Of a DNA stretch of 64,000 nt, positions 54,591 through 63,477 are shown in pieces. Every line of letters starts with the position of its first letter. Positions within the stretch are counted from its first letter, which is position 1. The position numbers and the translations under genes are program-made. Source of the stretch: Devosia lacusdianchii (lineage in GTDB: Bacteria; Pseudomonadota; Alphaproteobacteria; Rhizobiales; Devosiaceae); assembly GCF_022429625.1 (NCBI RefSeq), contig NZ_CP092483.1, positions 1,798,001-1,862,000 on the forward strand, written 5' to 3'. Below the pieces are notes generated by a model. It was not told the origin of the DNA. It was given only the letters and a program-made list of their open reading frames with translations, and searched no databases.

Positions 54591-55405
54591 TCGTGGCCGT
54601 GATCGGGAATGTTGAGGATGTGACCGCAGGCTTTGCAATGCACGGCATCGGGGTCATGCTTTTGCAGACCGCATTGCGGGCAGGGGAACTGCACTTTGTT
54701 GGGCCGGAAGATTGATTGCGCCAGCCGCACGAACAGTGAAATGCCGATGATCATGATGACGATGGAGGCGAGTTTGCCGCCTGTGCCGGGCAGCGTAATG
54801 TCGCCGAACCCGGTGGTCGTGACGGTCGCTACTGTGAAGTAGAGCGCATCGACGTAGCCCGCTATGCCGTCGTCGCCGCGATTGGCGAAGGCTGTGTAGA
54901 CGAAGCCGGTGACAACAAAGAGGAAGACCAGAAGGTTAATGACCGACTGAACCGTCTCCTGGTAGCCGCCGAGACCACGCTTGCGCAGCGGCCGCCAGAA
55001 TGTGCTGCTGCGCGTCAGAGTCCAGAGGCGCAGGATGCGCAGGAAACCCAGGTTGAAGAAAATCGTCGGAGCCAGGAGCGTCGCCAGGATGAAGATGTCG
55101 ATGATGACGGGCAGCTGTTTGAGCCAGCGCACGATGTCGGTCGAAGCCAGCGCCCGCGCGAGAAGGTCGACGGCCAACAACGCCGCGATCGAGTAGTCTA
55201 TCCAGAGAAAAGTGGCGTTGCCGCGCAAAAGAGGTGTGGCGATGAAGAAGGCGATGATGGCCAGATCGACGACCAAAACCGAAAACTGGAAGCGCTGCGC
55301 CTTGGGTGACTGGCTGTGGTAGAGCAGCCGCAGCTTTGAACGAAGCCGCTGGAATCCCGTCTCTGTTTCGGCGGCGCCCTTTGGCTTGTCGTGTTCGCTG
55401 TCCAT
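54587..55405 (-). CDS. Voltage-gated-type potassium channel with C-terminal zinc ribbon
   Basis: The 272-residue protein has six transmembrane helices. An S4-like arginine helix (FLRILRLWTLTR, about 121-132) and the pore filter TTTGFGD (196-202) point to a potassium channel. Instead of an RCK/TrkA domain, the tail has two CxxC pairs (Cys242/245 and Cys257/260) that look like a zinc ribbon, then a histidine-containing end. The ATG at 55405 was taken as start; 55426 is also possible. The C-terminal four bases overlap the kinase gene. Confidence 0.83.
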   Translation of the reverse strand: MDSEHDKPKGAAETETGFQRLRSKLRLLYHSQSPKAQRFQFSVLVVDLAIIAFFIATPLLRGNATFLWIDYSIAALLAVDLLARALASTDIVRWLKQLPVIIDIFILATLLAPTIFFNLGFLRILRLWTLTRSSTFWRPLRKRGLGGYQETVQSVINLLVFLFVVTGFVYTAFANRGDDGIAGYVDALYFTVATVTTTGFGDITLPGTGGKLASIVIMIIGISLFVRLAQSIFRPNKVQFPCPQCGLQKHDPDAVHCKACGHILNIPDHGHD

Positions 55406-55487
55406 ACTCAACCCGCTTGTCAGCATATAATTGCCGGCGCAAGAAGACTGTTCCCGTTCGGGACACGACAATCAAGGTACCATTGCG

Positions 55488-55988
55488 ATGACCATCTCCG
55501 TTTACGGCATGACTGTGCCGATCTTCAAGCGCATGCTCACCAACCTGCTCGCCATCATGGACAAGGCCGAGGCCGATGCCGAGGCGCGCAAATTCGACAC
55601 GCTGGTGCTGTCGAATGCCCGACTGTCACCGGACATGATCCCGTTTCGCGGCCAGATCATGATCGCCACCGACCACGTCAAAGGTTGCGTTTCGCGACTG
55701 GCTGGTCAGCCGGTTCCGGCGTGGCCCGACACCGAACAGACCTTTGACGAGCTGCGTGCTCGCATCAACAAGGCCCTCGACCTGCTTGCCACGATCAAAC
55801 CGGAAGATCTCGAAGGCGGCGACACGCGCGAGATCGTGCTGCAACTTGGCGGCAAGGACGTGCCGATGACCGGCCTCGACTATCTAACGCAGCGGGCACT
55901 GCCGAACTTCTTCTTCCACGTGACGACCGCATACGCGATCCTCCGCCACAGCGGGGTACCGATCGGCAAGCGCGACTATATCGGCTGA
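55488..55988 (+). CDS. DUF1993 family protein
   Basis: The 166-residue cytoplasmic protein matches the DUF1993 pattern (MTISVYGMTVPIFKRMLTNL at the start, ARLSPDMIPFRGQI, and PNFFFHVTTAYAILRHSGVPIGKRDYIG at the end). The helical bundle resembles DinB-like folds. Function is unknown. AAGG lies upstream of ATG 55488; the upstream extension is not supported. Confidence 0.85.
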   Translation: MTISVYGMTVPIFKRMLTNLLAIMDKAEADAEARKFDTLVLSNARLSPDMIPFRGQIMIATDHVKGCVSRLAGQPVPAWPDTEQTFDELRARINKALDLLATIKPEDLEGGDTREIVLQLGGKDVPMTGLDYLTQRALPNFFFHVTTAYAILRHSGVPIGKRDYIG

Positions 55989-55990
55989 CG

Positions 55991-56800
55991 TCAGGGAACG
56001 GTCGGCCCACCGGTCGTAGGTGGCTGGTTGCCAGTCGTTGGCGTTCCATTGCCGGTGGTGGTGAACGTTTGGTTCGGGCCGCCTCCGGTCATCGAATTTA
56101 GCGATTGGGCCGGGCCGGGATCGACGGGTGCCCCCACACAGTTGCTGACGCCGCTGACGCGGAAAGGCGGCAGCAATTGTGCCTGGACGCGGGCGTAGCG
56201 GAATTCCTCGCTCAGCGCCGCCCGGTCAGGATTACTGCGTTGATACAGAATCGCATCTCGCGGCGAGGCCACGCCGATATCGCACCGATCAACAACCTGC
56301 TGGCAATCACCGGCGCTGTTGCAGATCTGGAGCGCGCCTTCATAGAGCATGACATAAGTGCCGCTTCTCGAGACGATGAGGTCAAACTCCGTTCCGCGCA
56401 CGGCGATCGCAGCGGTGGGCGTGGTGATCGAATAGGCCGGCTTGGGGCTATTGCCGGTGATGAAGCGGAACGAGCCGCCCAGCGCATTGATCGCCAGCTT
56501 TTGAGCGGTGTTGTTGCTGGCCATCAAATAGGTTTCGATCAGCAGCGAACTGCCCGGGCCGACCACCAGTCGCGTATTGTCCTGAAACACCACCTGCACC
56601 TGGCCGGCCGGCCCGGTGACGATCAACTCGCCCACCGAAACGTCGGTGCCTGCGACGAGCATGCGATCCTGCGAGTTGATGCGAGCCAGCGCGTCCGGCT
56701 TGACGCCGACGGCAGTCCCTTCACCCGCCGCGAAGGCCGCGGGCACAAAGCAGGTCAGTCCAAGAGCAAGTAAGGGGGCGAAGAGGTGGTTTTTCATCAT
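55991..56800 (-). CDS. FecR-domain periplasmic protein
   Basis: The 269-residue exported protein has a signal peptide (to AAFA, about 23) and a FecR domain. The domain shows DRMLVAGTDVSVGELIVT, VQVVFQDNTRLVVGPGSSLLIE, an LGGSFRFITG segment and TPTAAIAVRGTEFDL. The C-terminus is a low-complexity Gly/Thr/Pro tail. Unlike FecR sigma regulators it has no membrane anchor, and no ECF sigma or TonB receptor gene is adjacent, so it is more likely a stand-alone envelope protein. It converges on the DUF1993 gene with a two-base gap. Confidence 0.85.
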   Translation of the reverse strand: MMKNHLFAPLLALGLTCFVPAAFAAGEGTAVGVKPDALARINSQDRMLVAGTDVSVGELIVTGPAGQVQVVFQDNTRLVVGPGSSLLIETYLMASNNTAQKLAINALGGSFRFITGNSPKPAYSITTPTAAIAVRGTEFDLIVSRSGTYVMLYEGALQICNSAGDCQQVVDRCDIGVASPRDAILYQRSNPDRAALSEEFRYARVQAQLLPPFRVSGVSNCVGAPVDPGPAQSLNSMTGGGPNQTFTTTGNGTPTTGNQPPTTGGPTVP

Positions 56801-57024
56801 GCCCTGCTTTTGACAATAACTGTTTGAACGCGAGATGAACCAAATTGGCAGTTGTCGAAATCTAGCAGACATCAAGGCAAACAAGAAGCTGCGTGTATAG
56901 GCCGGCGGGCGCGGAAACGCCGCAGCAAACACACAATAAAGCCATGGCCTCTGTTGCCGTCGTGGTGGGTTGACGCTATTTGCAGCACACGGGAGCAAAT
57001 GCCCCGGCCCAGCAAGAGGCATCT

Positions 57025-57768
57025 ATGAAACTGGCTTTCGTTATCCCGGCGTACAACGAAGAGGCGCTAATCGGGAAGTGCCTTGAATCTGTGGTGGCGG
57101 AAATCGCCCGCTCGGGTGCCGATGCCGAGATCATCGTGGTCAATAACGCCTCCACCGATCGCACCGGCGAAATCGCCCGCAGCTTTCCCACAGTGCGGGT
57201 GGTGGACGAGCCCAAGAAGGGCCTGGTCAATGCGCGCGATGCCGGCTTTGCCGCGAGCGAGGGTTTTGAGCTGATCGCCAATATCGACAGCGACACCATC
57301 GTTCCGCCCGGCTGGCTCGACACGGTCTTCTCCGAATTCGGGCGTGACCCCAAGCTGGTCTGCCTGAGCGGCCCTTATGTGTACTATGACATGAGCGCCT
57401 GGAGCCGGTTTCTGGTGAGCATGTTCTATGGCCTCACCTACCTGATCTATGTCGTGAACCGCTTCGTGCTGCGCGTCGGCTCGGTGGTGCAGGGGGGCAA
57501 TTTCGTCTTCAAGCGGGCGGCCTGGCAGCAGGTCGGCGGCTACGATCGCTCAATCCAATTCTTTGGTGAAGACACCGACGTTGCCGTGCGTTTGTCCAAG
57601 GTCGGCGGCGTCAAATGGACGTTTGCCCTGAAGATGAAGACCTCCGGGCGCCGTCTTGAGAAGGAGGGTGTCTTCCGCACCGCCGGGACCTACACGCTCA
57701 ACTTTTTCTGGGTAACATTCCGGGGCAAGCCGGCCACCAAGGACTATACCGATATCCGTCCTGACTAA
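57025..57768 (+). CDS. Glycosyltransferase family 2
   Basis: The 247-residue GT-A glycosyltransferase has the N-terminal LAFVIPAYNEE, VVNNASTDRTGEIA, the DxD-equivalent NIDSDT, and an acceptor-loop GEDTDVAVRL acid segment in the second half. A hydrophobic stretch (about 130-150) may contact the membrane. It transfers a sugar to an unknown acceptor, probably for envelope polysaccharide or lipid. AGAGG lies eight bases before ATG 57025. An ExoD gene follows. Confidence 0.87.
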   Translation: MKLAFVIPAYNEEALIGKCLESVVAEIARSGADAEIIVVNNASTDRTGEIARSFPTVRVVDEPKKGLVNARDAGFAASEGFELIANIDSDTIVPPGWLDTVFSEFGRDPKLVCLSGPYVYYDMSAWSRFLVSMFYGLTYLIYVVNRFVLRVGSVVQGGNFVFKRAAWQQVGGYDRSIQFFGEDTDVAVRLSKVGGVKWTFALKMKTSGRRLEKEGVFRTAGTYTLNFFWVTFRGKPATKDYTDIRPD

Positions 57769-57873
57769 TCTGTGACCGGCCGCGTATCGGTTTTGATAAC
57801 TTTCCTTTGCGTAGCCTCGGAGCCTTAGTCGCCCTATCTAGGGAAAGCATAACGACAGAACGGGACCGAATGC

Positions 57874-58545
57874 ATGGCCGAAGAAGAACCGACCATCAGC
57901 CTAGGCCACGTGCCGCCGTCTGAAGGCGCAGATCGCCTATCCGAGATATTGACCGCAATCGCCAAGGGGCAGCATCGCGAGCGCATATCGATCGCCGATT
58001 TGCTGCACGCCCTCGAACACCGTGCCATCGGGGCATTGATGTTCATTTTTGCCGTGCCCAATGCCATTCCAGTGCCGCCTGGCGTATCGGCTGTGCTTGG
58101 CGCGCCGCTGATTTTCCTGTCGTTCCAGCTCATGATCGGCCGGCGGCCTTGGCTGCCCAAGATCATCACCGATCGTTCCCTGTCGCGCGTGGATTTCGAA
58201 AAGGTCGTGGACCTGGCCGCGCCGTGGCTGGCGAAGGCCGAGCGGCTGATGCGTCCGCGTTTCGAATTTCTCGCCAAACCACCGGCTGAGTATCTCGTCG
58301 GGGCCGTCTGTCTGCTGCTGTCGATCATCCTCTTTCTGCCGATTCCCCTGGGCAACATGCTGCCAGCCTTCACCATCTGCGTGCTGGCGCTCGGCGTGCT
58401 GGAACGGGACGGGGTCTGGATCGCGCTGGGCCTTGCCAGCGCGCTGGCCGCAGTGGTCATCGTCTGGGGCGTCATGCTGGCGCTGCTCTGGGGCGCCATC
58501 TATGTGCTCAGCAATCTTCTTGGGATTACGCTGCCCTTTGGTTAG
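57874..58545 (+). CDS. ExoD family exopolysaccharide-related membrane protein
   Basis: The 223-residue protein shows the ExoD pattern: an N-terminal cytoplasmic part with ISIADLLHALEHRAIGALMFIFAVPNAIPVPPG, then several hydrophobic helices and ILERDGVWI-like VLERDGVWIALG. ExoD influences exopolysaccharide production and alkaline tolerance in Sinorhizobium; the mechanism is not established. Together with the preceding glycosyltransferase it suggests a small polysaccharide-related group (inference). Confidence 0.87.
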   Translation: MAEEEPTISLGHVPPSEGADRLSEILTAIAKGQHRERISIADLLHALEHRAIGALMFIFAVPNAIPVPPGVSAVLGAPLIFLSFQLMIGRRPWLPKIITDRSLSRVDFEKVVDLAAPWLAKAERLMRPRFEFLAKPPAEYLVGAVCLLLSIILFLPIPLGNMLPAFTICVLALGVLERDGVWIALGLASALAAVVIVWGVMLALLWGAIYVLSNLLGITLPFG

Positions 58546-58638
58546 CTGACGTTAAGTTTCCCAAAGGGTCGAGAATCATCGGATGCTGTGAACGCGCTAG
58601 ACTAGTCTGCCGCATGGTGCGGCCAGGGCCGATTAGGC

Positions 58639-60333
58639 ATGTCGATTTCGTCGCAGCTCCCCCAGATCGTCACCGCCGGCCGCTCGGGAGCTCTGCAAGC
58701 GCTCGCCTTGCAGGCCGGGCAAACGCTCGAAGCGACCGTGATCGGTCCCGCGCCCAATGGCGGCACCCAGGTGAAGATCGCCGGGCAGATGCTGAACCTC
58801 ATCCTGCCCACACTAGCCAAGGCGGGGGAGACGCTGAAGATGGAAGTGCAAGGCACTGGCGCTCAACTGCGCCTGGCCCTGCACCCGGCTGTAGTGCCCA
58901 CCACAACTGGCCTGCCCGCTGCGCAGCCCGCTCCGGCACAATCCGTAACCCTGCCATTGCCGCACACCCAGGCGCCTGCGCAGGTACCGTTGTCGAACGC
59001 ACCGCCACCGCTGACGACCTCGGTATCAGTGCCGCCACCGCCAGCTGCACTTGCAACGCCATCGCCTGCTACTTCATCGGCGCCCCCGGTGCCAGTGACG
59101 CAGCAATTGCCAGGCGCCACGACTGCTCCCTTGCCGCTTCCGGCTAGCTCGTCTCCACAGCCACAGATGGCGGTGATGCCTCAGTCGCCACCTACCGCCA
59201 CGGTATCGCCAAGCACGCTGGCAGCCGGTTCGCCACAGCCGATGCCCGTGCAACCTGCGCCGACCGGCTGGGCACCGCAGGCTACGCCGCAGGTCTATTC
59301 CCAGACCGCCCAGGTTTTGCCTGCGCCAGGCGGCACAGTGCCTTCGCCGCTCCTCATAGGTCAGGCGCCGCAGTCCGCTGCGCCCTTGGCTCAGCCCGCG
59401 CCGGTCGGGCAGCATACCGCGCCGTTACCGACGACCCCGCAGGCTGCGCTGGCACAGATGGTGCAAGCCTCGGTCCCGCGGCAGGGGCCGATCACCAGCC
59501 TGACCAGCGCGCTGACCAGCATTGCCGGCAAGGTTGCGCTGCCAGAGCCGGTGGCTCGCGCCGCCCAGCAGGTACTCGCGGGGCAGCTCGCCGCTCCGAA
59601 TGGGAAGATCGAGGCGACGACGCTGCAGCGGGCGGTGCAGACATCCGGCGTATTTCAGGAGGCCACGCTGGCGCAAGGAGGTAGTTCCCCCGCGCAGTCG
59701 GACATGAAGTCGGCCTTGCTGGTACTGCGACAGACACTGACGACCTGGCTTGGCCCTCAGGCCCCCATCGCGCCGCCCACCCATGTTGCGCCGCCCATGC
59801 GCGGCAGTGCGCCCCGCGCCAAGACAGCGGATGCGCCGCCAATCGACCCTGCGACAGCGCCCGACGAGGTGGGCAAACAATTGCTGGAACGCACGGAGTC
59901 CGCACTCTCCCGGCTGCGCTTGCACCAGCATGCCTCGCTGCCGGACGCCGCTGCCAGAACTGGTGGAGACTGGAGCATGGACCTGCCGATGCTGGTGGGC
60001 CAGCACCAGACGCTTCTACAAATTCAGATCCACCGCGACCAGCAGGGCAGCTCGGACGACAGCGGCGAGCGGGGCTGGCAGATGCGATTCGCACTAAACC
60101 TGCCCGACCTGGGCGAGGTCGGGGCGCAAGTGTCGCTGCGCGGCACTGCCACCGGCATCATGCTTTGGGCAACGGAAAGCGCGACGTCCGAGGCGTTGGA
60201 GGCCGGGCTTGGTGAACTGCGCGAGGCGCTTGTGAGCGCGGGATTGAAGCCGGGTGCCGTCATCGTGCGTCGCGGGGAGCCCCCGGTGTCGGCGGCTGCG
60301 CCTTCCGGTCATTTCCTGGATGCGCGCACATGA
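58639..60333 (+). CDS. FliK-like hook-length control protein
   Basis: The 564-residue protein has a short structured N-terminus (LEATVIG, KIAGQMLNLILP, LKMEVQG), a very long Ala/Pro/Gln/Thr-rich unstructured linker (about 80-270) and a C-terminal FliK/Flg_hook-type domain (about 440-550, with LNLPDLGEVGAQVSLRG and a helix rich in Glu/Leu). It is coupled by ATGA to an FlhB-C-like gene, as a ruler/switch pair would be, yet no other flagellar gene is in the window. A true flagellar role is therefore unproven. Confidence 0.78.
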   Translation: MSISSQLPQIVTAGRSGALQALALQAGQTLEATVIGPAPNGGTQVKIAGQMLNLILPTLAKAGETLKMEVQGTGAQLRLALHPAVVPTTTGLPAAQPAPAQSVTLPLPHTQAPAQVPLSNAPPPLTTSVSVPPPPAALATPSPATSSAPPVPVTQQLPGATTAPLPLPASSSPQPQMAVMPQSPPTATVSPSTLAAGSPQPMPVQPAPTGWAPQATPQVYSQTAQVLPAPGGTVPSPLLIGQAPQSAAPLAQPAPVGQHTAPLPTTPQAALAQMVQASVPRQGPITSLTSALTSIAGKVALPEPVARAAQQVLAGQLAAPNGKIEATTLQRAVQTSGVFQEATLAQGGSSPAQSDMKSALLVLRQTLTTWLGPQAPIAPPTHVAPPMRGSAPRAKTADAPPIDPATAPDEVGKQLLERTESALSRLRLHQHASLPDAAARTGGDWSMDLPMLVGQHQTLLQIQIHRDQQGSSDDSGERGWQMRFALNLPDLGEVGAQVSLRGTATGIMLWATESATSEALEAGLGELREALVSAGLKPGAVIVRRGEPPVSAAAPSGHFLDART

Positions 60334-60602
60334 CAGATTCGCCGAAAGAACGCGCGCTAGCCGTTGCCCTTCAGTACGAGAAGGGCAGCCGCGACGCGCC
60401 ACGCGTTGTTGCTAAGGGGCGGGGGCTCGTCGCCGAACAGATCGTTGCGCTAGCCGAGGAGAGTGGTGTGGTGATCGAGGCCAACCCGGTGCTGGCAGAA
60501 GCGTTGAGCGGCATTGAGATCGACGAGACGATTCCTATTGAACTCTACGAAGCGGTCGCCATCGTCATCGGCTACGTGCTGAAGGTCAGTACAAATAGAT
60601 AG
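60330..60602 (+). CDS. FlhB C-terminal-domain-like export switch protein
   Basis: The 90-residue protein matches only the cytoplasmic part of FlhB/EscU after the autocleavage site (RALAVALQYEKGSRDAPRVVAKG, then a helix with AEESGVVIEANPVLAEAL and IPIELYEAVA). There is no transmembrane part and no NPTH motif, so it cannot self-cleave. It probably acts as a stand-alone adaptor with the FliK-like protein. Start and context are clear: a four-base overlap with the preceding gene. Confidence 0.82.
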   Translation: MTDSPKERALAVALQYEKGSRDAPRVVAKGRGLVAEQIVALAEESGVVIEANPVLAEALSGIEIDETIPIELYEAVAIVIGYVLKVSTNR

Positions 60603-60628
60603 TCCCGCAGCTTGTGGGCTGCGGGACT
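60601..60628. terminator. Bidirectional hairpin terminator
   Basis: AGTCCCGCAGC and its complement form an 11-bp stem with a 6-nt loop, between the stops of the FlhB-like gene and the convergent lipoprotein gene. There is no T-tract on the forward side; reverse-side sequence after the stem is AT-rich. Confidence 0.75.
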
Positions 60629-60654
60629 GAAGTCGTTCCGGCGTGACGCCAGGA

Positions 60655-61047
60655 TTACTGAACGCCGAGCATCTGCTTGGCAGCCTGCTCGGCGAGGTCG
60701 CCAGCCTGCTTGATCTGGTCGGCGGTGAGGCCTTGGGCCTTGCCGGCATCTTCAGCGGCCTTACGGGCGGCGGCGATGGTCTCGGTCTTCTGCGCTTCGG
60801 TCATGTTGGCGGCCTGGGCTTGCACAGCCTGCATCGCTTGCTCGGGCGTCACGGCAGCGCCCGGAGCGGCAGCAGCCGGGGCAGCGGCGGCCGGAGCGGT
60901 CTCAGCAGCAGGAGCAGCCGGGGTCTCAGCGGCCGGGGCCGTGGTCTCGGTGGTCGCTGCGGGCTCAGCCGGAGTTTCCGGATTGCTGCAGGCAGCAAGG
61001 GCCAGCATCGAGACGGCGACGAGTGGCAGGAGGAGCTTGGTGTTCAT
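60655..61047 (-). CDS. Alanine-rich lipoprotein, unrecognised
   Basis: The 130-residue product has a lipoprotein signal with lipobox LAAC (Cys about 20), a long Ala/Pro/Glu/Thr linker (about 22-68) and a C-terminal helical part rich in Ala/Gln/Lys (about 70-128). No family could be named. Presumably it is anchored in the outer or inner membrane. It has its own convergent terminator. Confidence 0.72.
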   Translation of the reverse strand: MNTKLLLPLVAVSMLALAACSNPETPAEPAATTETTAPAAETPAAPAAETAPAAAAPAAAAPGAAVTPEQAMQAVQAQAANMTEAQKTETIAAARKAAEDAGKAQGLTADQIKQAGDLAEQAAKQMLGVQ

Positions 61048-61246
61048 CTTGATTTTTCCTGTGGCGGCGGTGATTTAGTTACCGATCACTACTTCGTTAC
61101 ACCGGGACATCCGGCAAAGTTTTGGCCAGTTTACGGCTTTTTCGCGGCACAAATGCCTAAGGCCCAGCAAATTGGCCGAACGGGATTGCAACACCTGTCG
61201 CACACCACCATTTCAACTGGGTGACTAATGCGCACGGAGTGGAGCC

Positions 61247-61801
61247 ATGCCGAACCAACAAGACCGCGAGGCTATCGATGGCCTGTTCGACCGCATCGAA
61301 GATGTCGCCCGCAACAGCGCCTCGCGAGATCGCGATGCCGAGGCGTTGATCCAGCAGCGGCTGCGCGAGTTTCCGCCAGCGCCCTACTACATGGCACAAA
61401 CCATCCTGATCCAGGAGCAGGCGTTGCGGCAGGCGCAGGAGCGCATCGAGCAGCTCGAGGCCCAGGCGCAGCCGCGTGGTGGTTTTCTCGGCGGCCTGTT
61501 TGGCGATGACGAACCGCAAAGGCGGCCGGCACGCAGTCGCGGCCCATGGGATCGTCAGCAGGATTTTGAAGATCGCCGCGGGCAGGGCGGCGGCTTTCTT
61601 GCCGGCGCAGCTCAGACCGCGCTTGGCGTTACCGGTGGCGTGCTACTCGGTAGCGCTATCGCCGGCATGCTGACGGGTGGCGCCCAAGCCCAAGAAGCTT
61701 CGCCCGATAGCAGCGCCGATCAGGGCGCGGACGACTACGATGCAGGTGGTGACGGCGGCGATTTTGGCGGCGGTGACTTCGATATAGGCGGCGATTTCTG
61801 A
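61247..61801 (+). CDS. DUF2076 family protein
   Basis: The 184-residue product has the DUF2076 layout. The helical N-terminus contains DREAIDGLFDRIEDVA and RDRDAEALIQQRLREFPPAPYYMAQTILIQEQAL (about 4-70). A Gly/Phe/Arg linker, one hydrophobic Ala/Gly helix (GAAQTALGVTGGVLLGSAIAG) and an acidic Asp/Gly-rich tail follow. Function is unknown. A terminator follows closely. Confidence 0.87.
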   Translation: MPNQQDREAIDGLFDRIEDVARNSASRDRDAEALIQQRLREFPPAPYYMAQTILIQEQALRQAQERIEQLEAQAQPRGGFLGGLFGDDEPQRRPARSRGPWDRQQDFEDRRGQGGGFLAGAAQTALGVTGGVLLGSAIAGMLTGGAQAQEASPDSSADQGADDYDAGGDGGDFGGGDFDIGGDF

Positions 61802-61819
61802 ACGGTTTCTAAACGCATT

Positions 61820-61847
61820 CTGAACGGGCCTCCCAGAGCCCGTTCAG
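61820..61847 (+). terminator. Hairpin terminator after the DUF2076 gene
   Basis: CTGAACGGGC and GCCCGTTCAG form a 10-bp stem with an 8-nt loop, 18 bases after the stop. There is no clear T-tract. Confidence 0.7.
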
Positions 61848-61895
61848 CGCACGGCCGATAAGCAATCCTCATCGCAATGCCATTGAGGGTTGGCC

Positions 61896-62369
61896 ATGCT
61901 CACCACTGCTCGTCATCGTCGTATCGCAATCCAGAGGTCGGTGTTCATCGCCGGCGTTGCCGCACTTGTCGTGCTCTTCGGCGTGCCCGCCAGGGCCTAT
62001 GAGATCCAGCAGCTCTACGGCAATGACGAGGGGCAGGTAGAGTTCGTCATGCCCTCGGGCAATATCGGCTGCATCTACACGCCTGAGGGCGGCACATCGG
62101 TCTATGAGAGCTACAATGGTCTGGCCGAAATCCAATGCGACCGCGTCGAGCCCGATTATGTCCGCGCCATTCTAGGCGGGGCGGGCGAAGGCTATGTGGT
62201 CGAAGATGTGGGCGACCCGAGCTGCTGTTCGCTCGGCCAGACATTCCAATACGATCACATCGTCGAGCTTGGACCGTTCCAGTGCCTGTCGGCCCGCAAC
62301 GGGCTGACCTGCGCACGCGAGGATGGGCACGGCTTCTTCCTGAGCCGCGCGCTGGTTCAGGCGAAGTAG
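61896..62369 (+). CDS. Small secreted protein, unrecognised
   Basis: The 157-residue product has a signal peptide (hydrophobic core VFIAGVAALVVLFGV, cleavage near ARA-YE) and a mature part with six cysteines: one in NIGCIYT, one in IQCDR, a CC pair, and two more in QCLSARNGLTCA. The pattern NIxC...GLTC resembles small periplasmic disulfide proteins of actinobacteria and alphaproteobacteria, but I cannot name the family. The ATG at 61896 was chosen over a TTG two codons earlier. It converges with the cell-wall hydrolase gene. Confidence 0.68.
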   Translation: MLTTARHRRIAIQRSVFIAGVAALVVLFGVPARAYEIQQLYGNDEGQVEFVMPSGNIGCIYTPEGGTSVYESYNGLAEIQCDRVEPDYVRAILGGAGEGYVVEDVGDPSCCSLGQTFQYDHIVELGPFQCLSARNGLTCAREDGHGFFLSRALVQAK

Positions 62370-62372
62370 CGC

Positions 62373-62852
62373 TCAGAACGTTCCTGGAGTCCGCTTCTCG
62401 TAGAACTCGTTGCCGCCCGCTTCGAGCACGTAATACATGTTGTTGTAGGGGAAGCGCAGGCCGGCCGTGTGGAAATGCTGGGCATTCTGCACGCCGGGAT
62501 GCCGCGCGCCGCGCAAAACCTGGTCGGCAACCTGCGCTGCGAGAACGGCACCGCTATCGGTCATCTTCTTGGTCAGCACGCCCTGCGCGAACTGGTTCTT
62601 CTGACCGACCACGCCGCAGACCGATTTGGGATAGCGAGAGTCGGCAACCCGGTTCATGACCACAGTACCAACGGCCAGCATGCCTTCGGCGCTTGAGCGA
62701 TTGGACTCAAAATACATGGCCCGCATCAGGCATTCTTTTTCGCTGAGCTGAGCCATGCCGAAGTTGAGGCCCATGAAGCTGCAGCCACCCAGGCTTGAGG
62801 CGGCAACGACAAGGGCGGCTGCGCGCAGCATCGCTTTGGTCGAAAAACGCAT
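62373..62852 (-). CDS. Cell wall hydrolase (SleB-like, Hydrolase_2) lipoprotein
   Basis: The 159-residue product has a lipoprotein signal (lipobox LGGC, Cys about 24) and a Hydrolase_2/SleB-type lytic domain: an early acidic residue in MRAMYFESN (the catalytic glutamate), EGMLAVGTVVMNRV, YPKSVCGVVGQKNQFA and AQHFHTAGL. It should cleave peptidoglycan glycan strands. The ATG at 62852 has GGAGA upstream. Confidence 0.85.
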   Translation of the reverse strand: MRFSTKAMLRAAALVVAASSLGGCSFMGLNFGMAQLSEKECLMRAMYFESNRSSAEGMLAVGTVVMNRVADSRYPKSVCGVVGQKNQFAQGVLTKKMTDSGAVLAAQVADQVLRGARHPGVQNAQHFHTAGLRFPYNNMYYVLEAGGNEFYEKRTPGTF

Positions 62853-62962
62853 TGGGCCATCTCCGGTCTGTTGCAATTGTGCAATTGAGACCGAAAATGA
62901 CCCAACAGACTTAAGGAAAGTCTGACCCGGAAGGTTAGCAAATCGCTAACCTTCGCAACATG

Positions 62963-63295
62963 CTAGTCGCGGCTGAAGATTAGCGCGGAAATGAGGGCAA
63001 TCGTGCCAAGCGCGACGATGACCGGCACCGGGTTTTCCTGCACGACCTTGCTGGCCGCATTGGCCTGCCGGCCGACCTGGCGCGCCACGACCGTGCCTTG
63101 GTGGCGAACTTCCTTCGCAAGAGCCAGCGCGTTGTGCTGCACGTCGCCGAGGCTGCTCCCGCCATAGTCGCTGACGGCATCGGCGATCGCCGCAATCTCC
63201 TTGCGCAGGGAAGCAATCTGCTGCGCGATATTGCCCGAAAGCTCCTCGCCGCTATCCTCGACCTGCTTGATAACTCGTCTTGCTGATGTTGCCAT
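62963..63295 (-). CDS. DUF883 (ElaB/YqjD-type) membrane-anchored protein
   Basis: The 110-residue protein is mostly helical with coiled-coil character (about 8-80) and ends in one C-terminal membrane helix (PVPVIVALGTIALISALIF). It matches the DUF883 family, whose E. coli members (ElaB, YqjD) bind ribosomes at the membrane in stationary phase. The start at 63295 (MATSARRV) is favoured over a long upstream extension. Confidence 0.82.
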   Translation of the reverse strand: MATSARRVIKQVEDSGEELSGNIAQQIASLRKEIAAIADAVSDYGGSSLGDVQHNALALAKEVRHQGTVVARQVGRQANAASKVVQENPVPVIVALGTIALISALIFSRD

Positions 63296-63477
63296 GGCGA
63301 CGCTCCGTTCACTGTTGTCGTTGGTGAACTCGGCTTTGCCCCAGAAAGTTCCTTGCAACGCGGCAGCCACCAGTTCAAGGGCGGGCCCCGCGCAATTGTG
63401 ACCACCGCAGACCTTGGCCCGGCGACCTCGCATCACTAAATGCAGCTTTGACGTTCACGCGATCCGAGGGGACCGCC

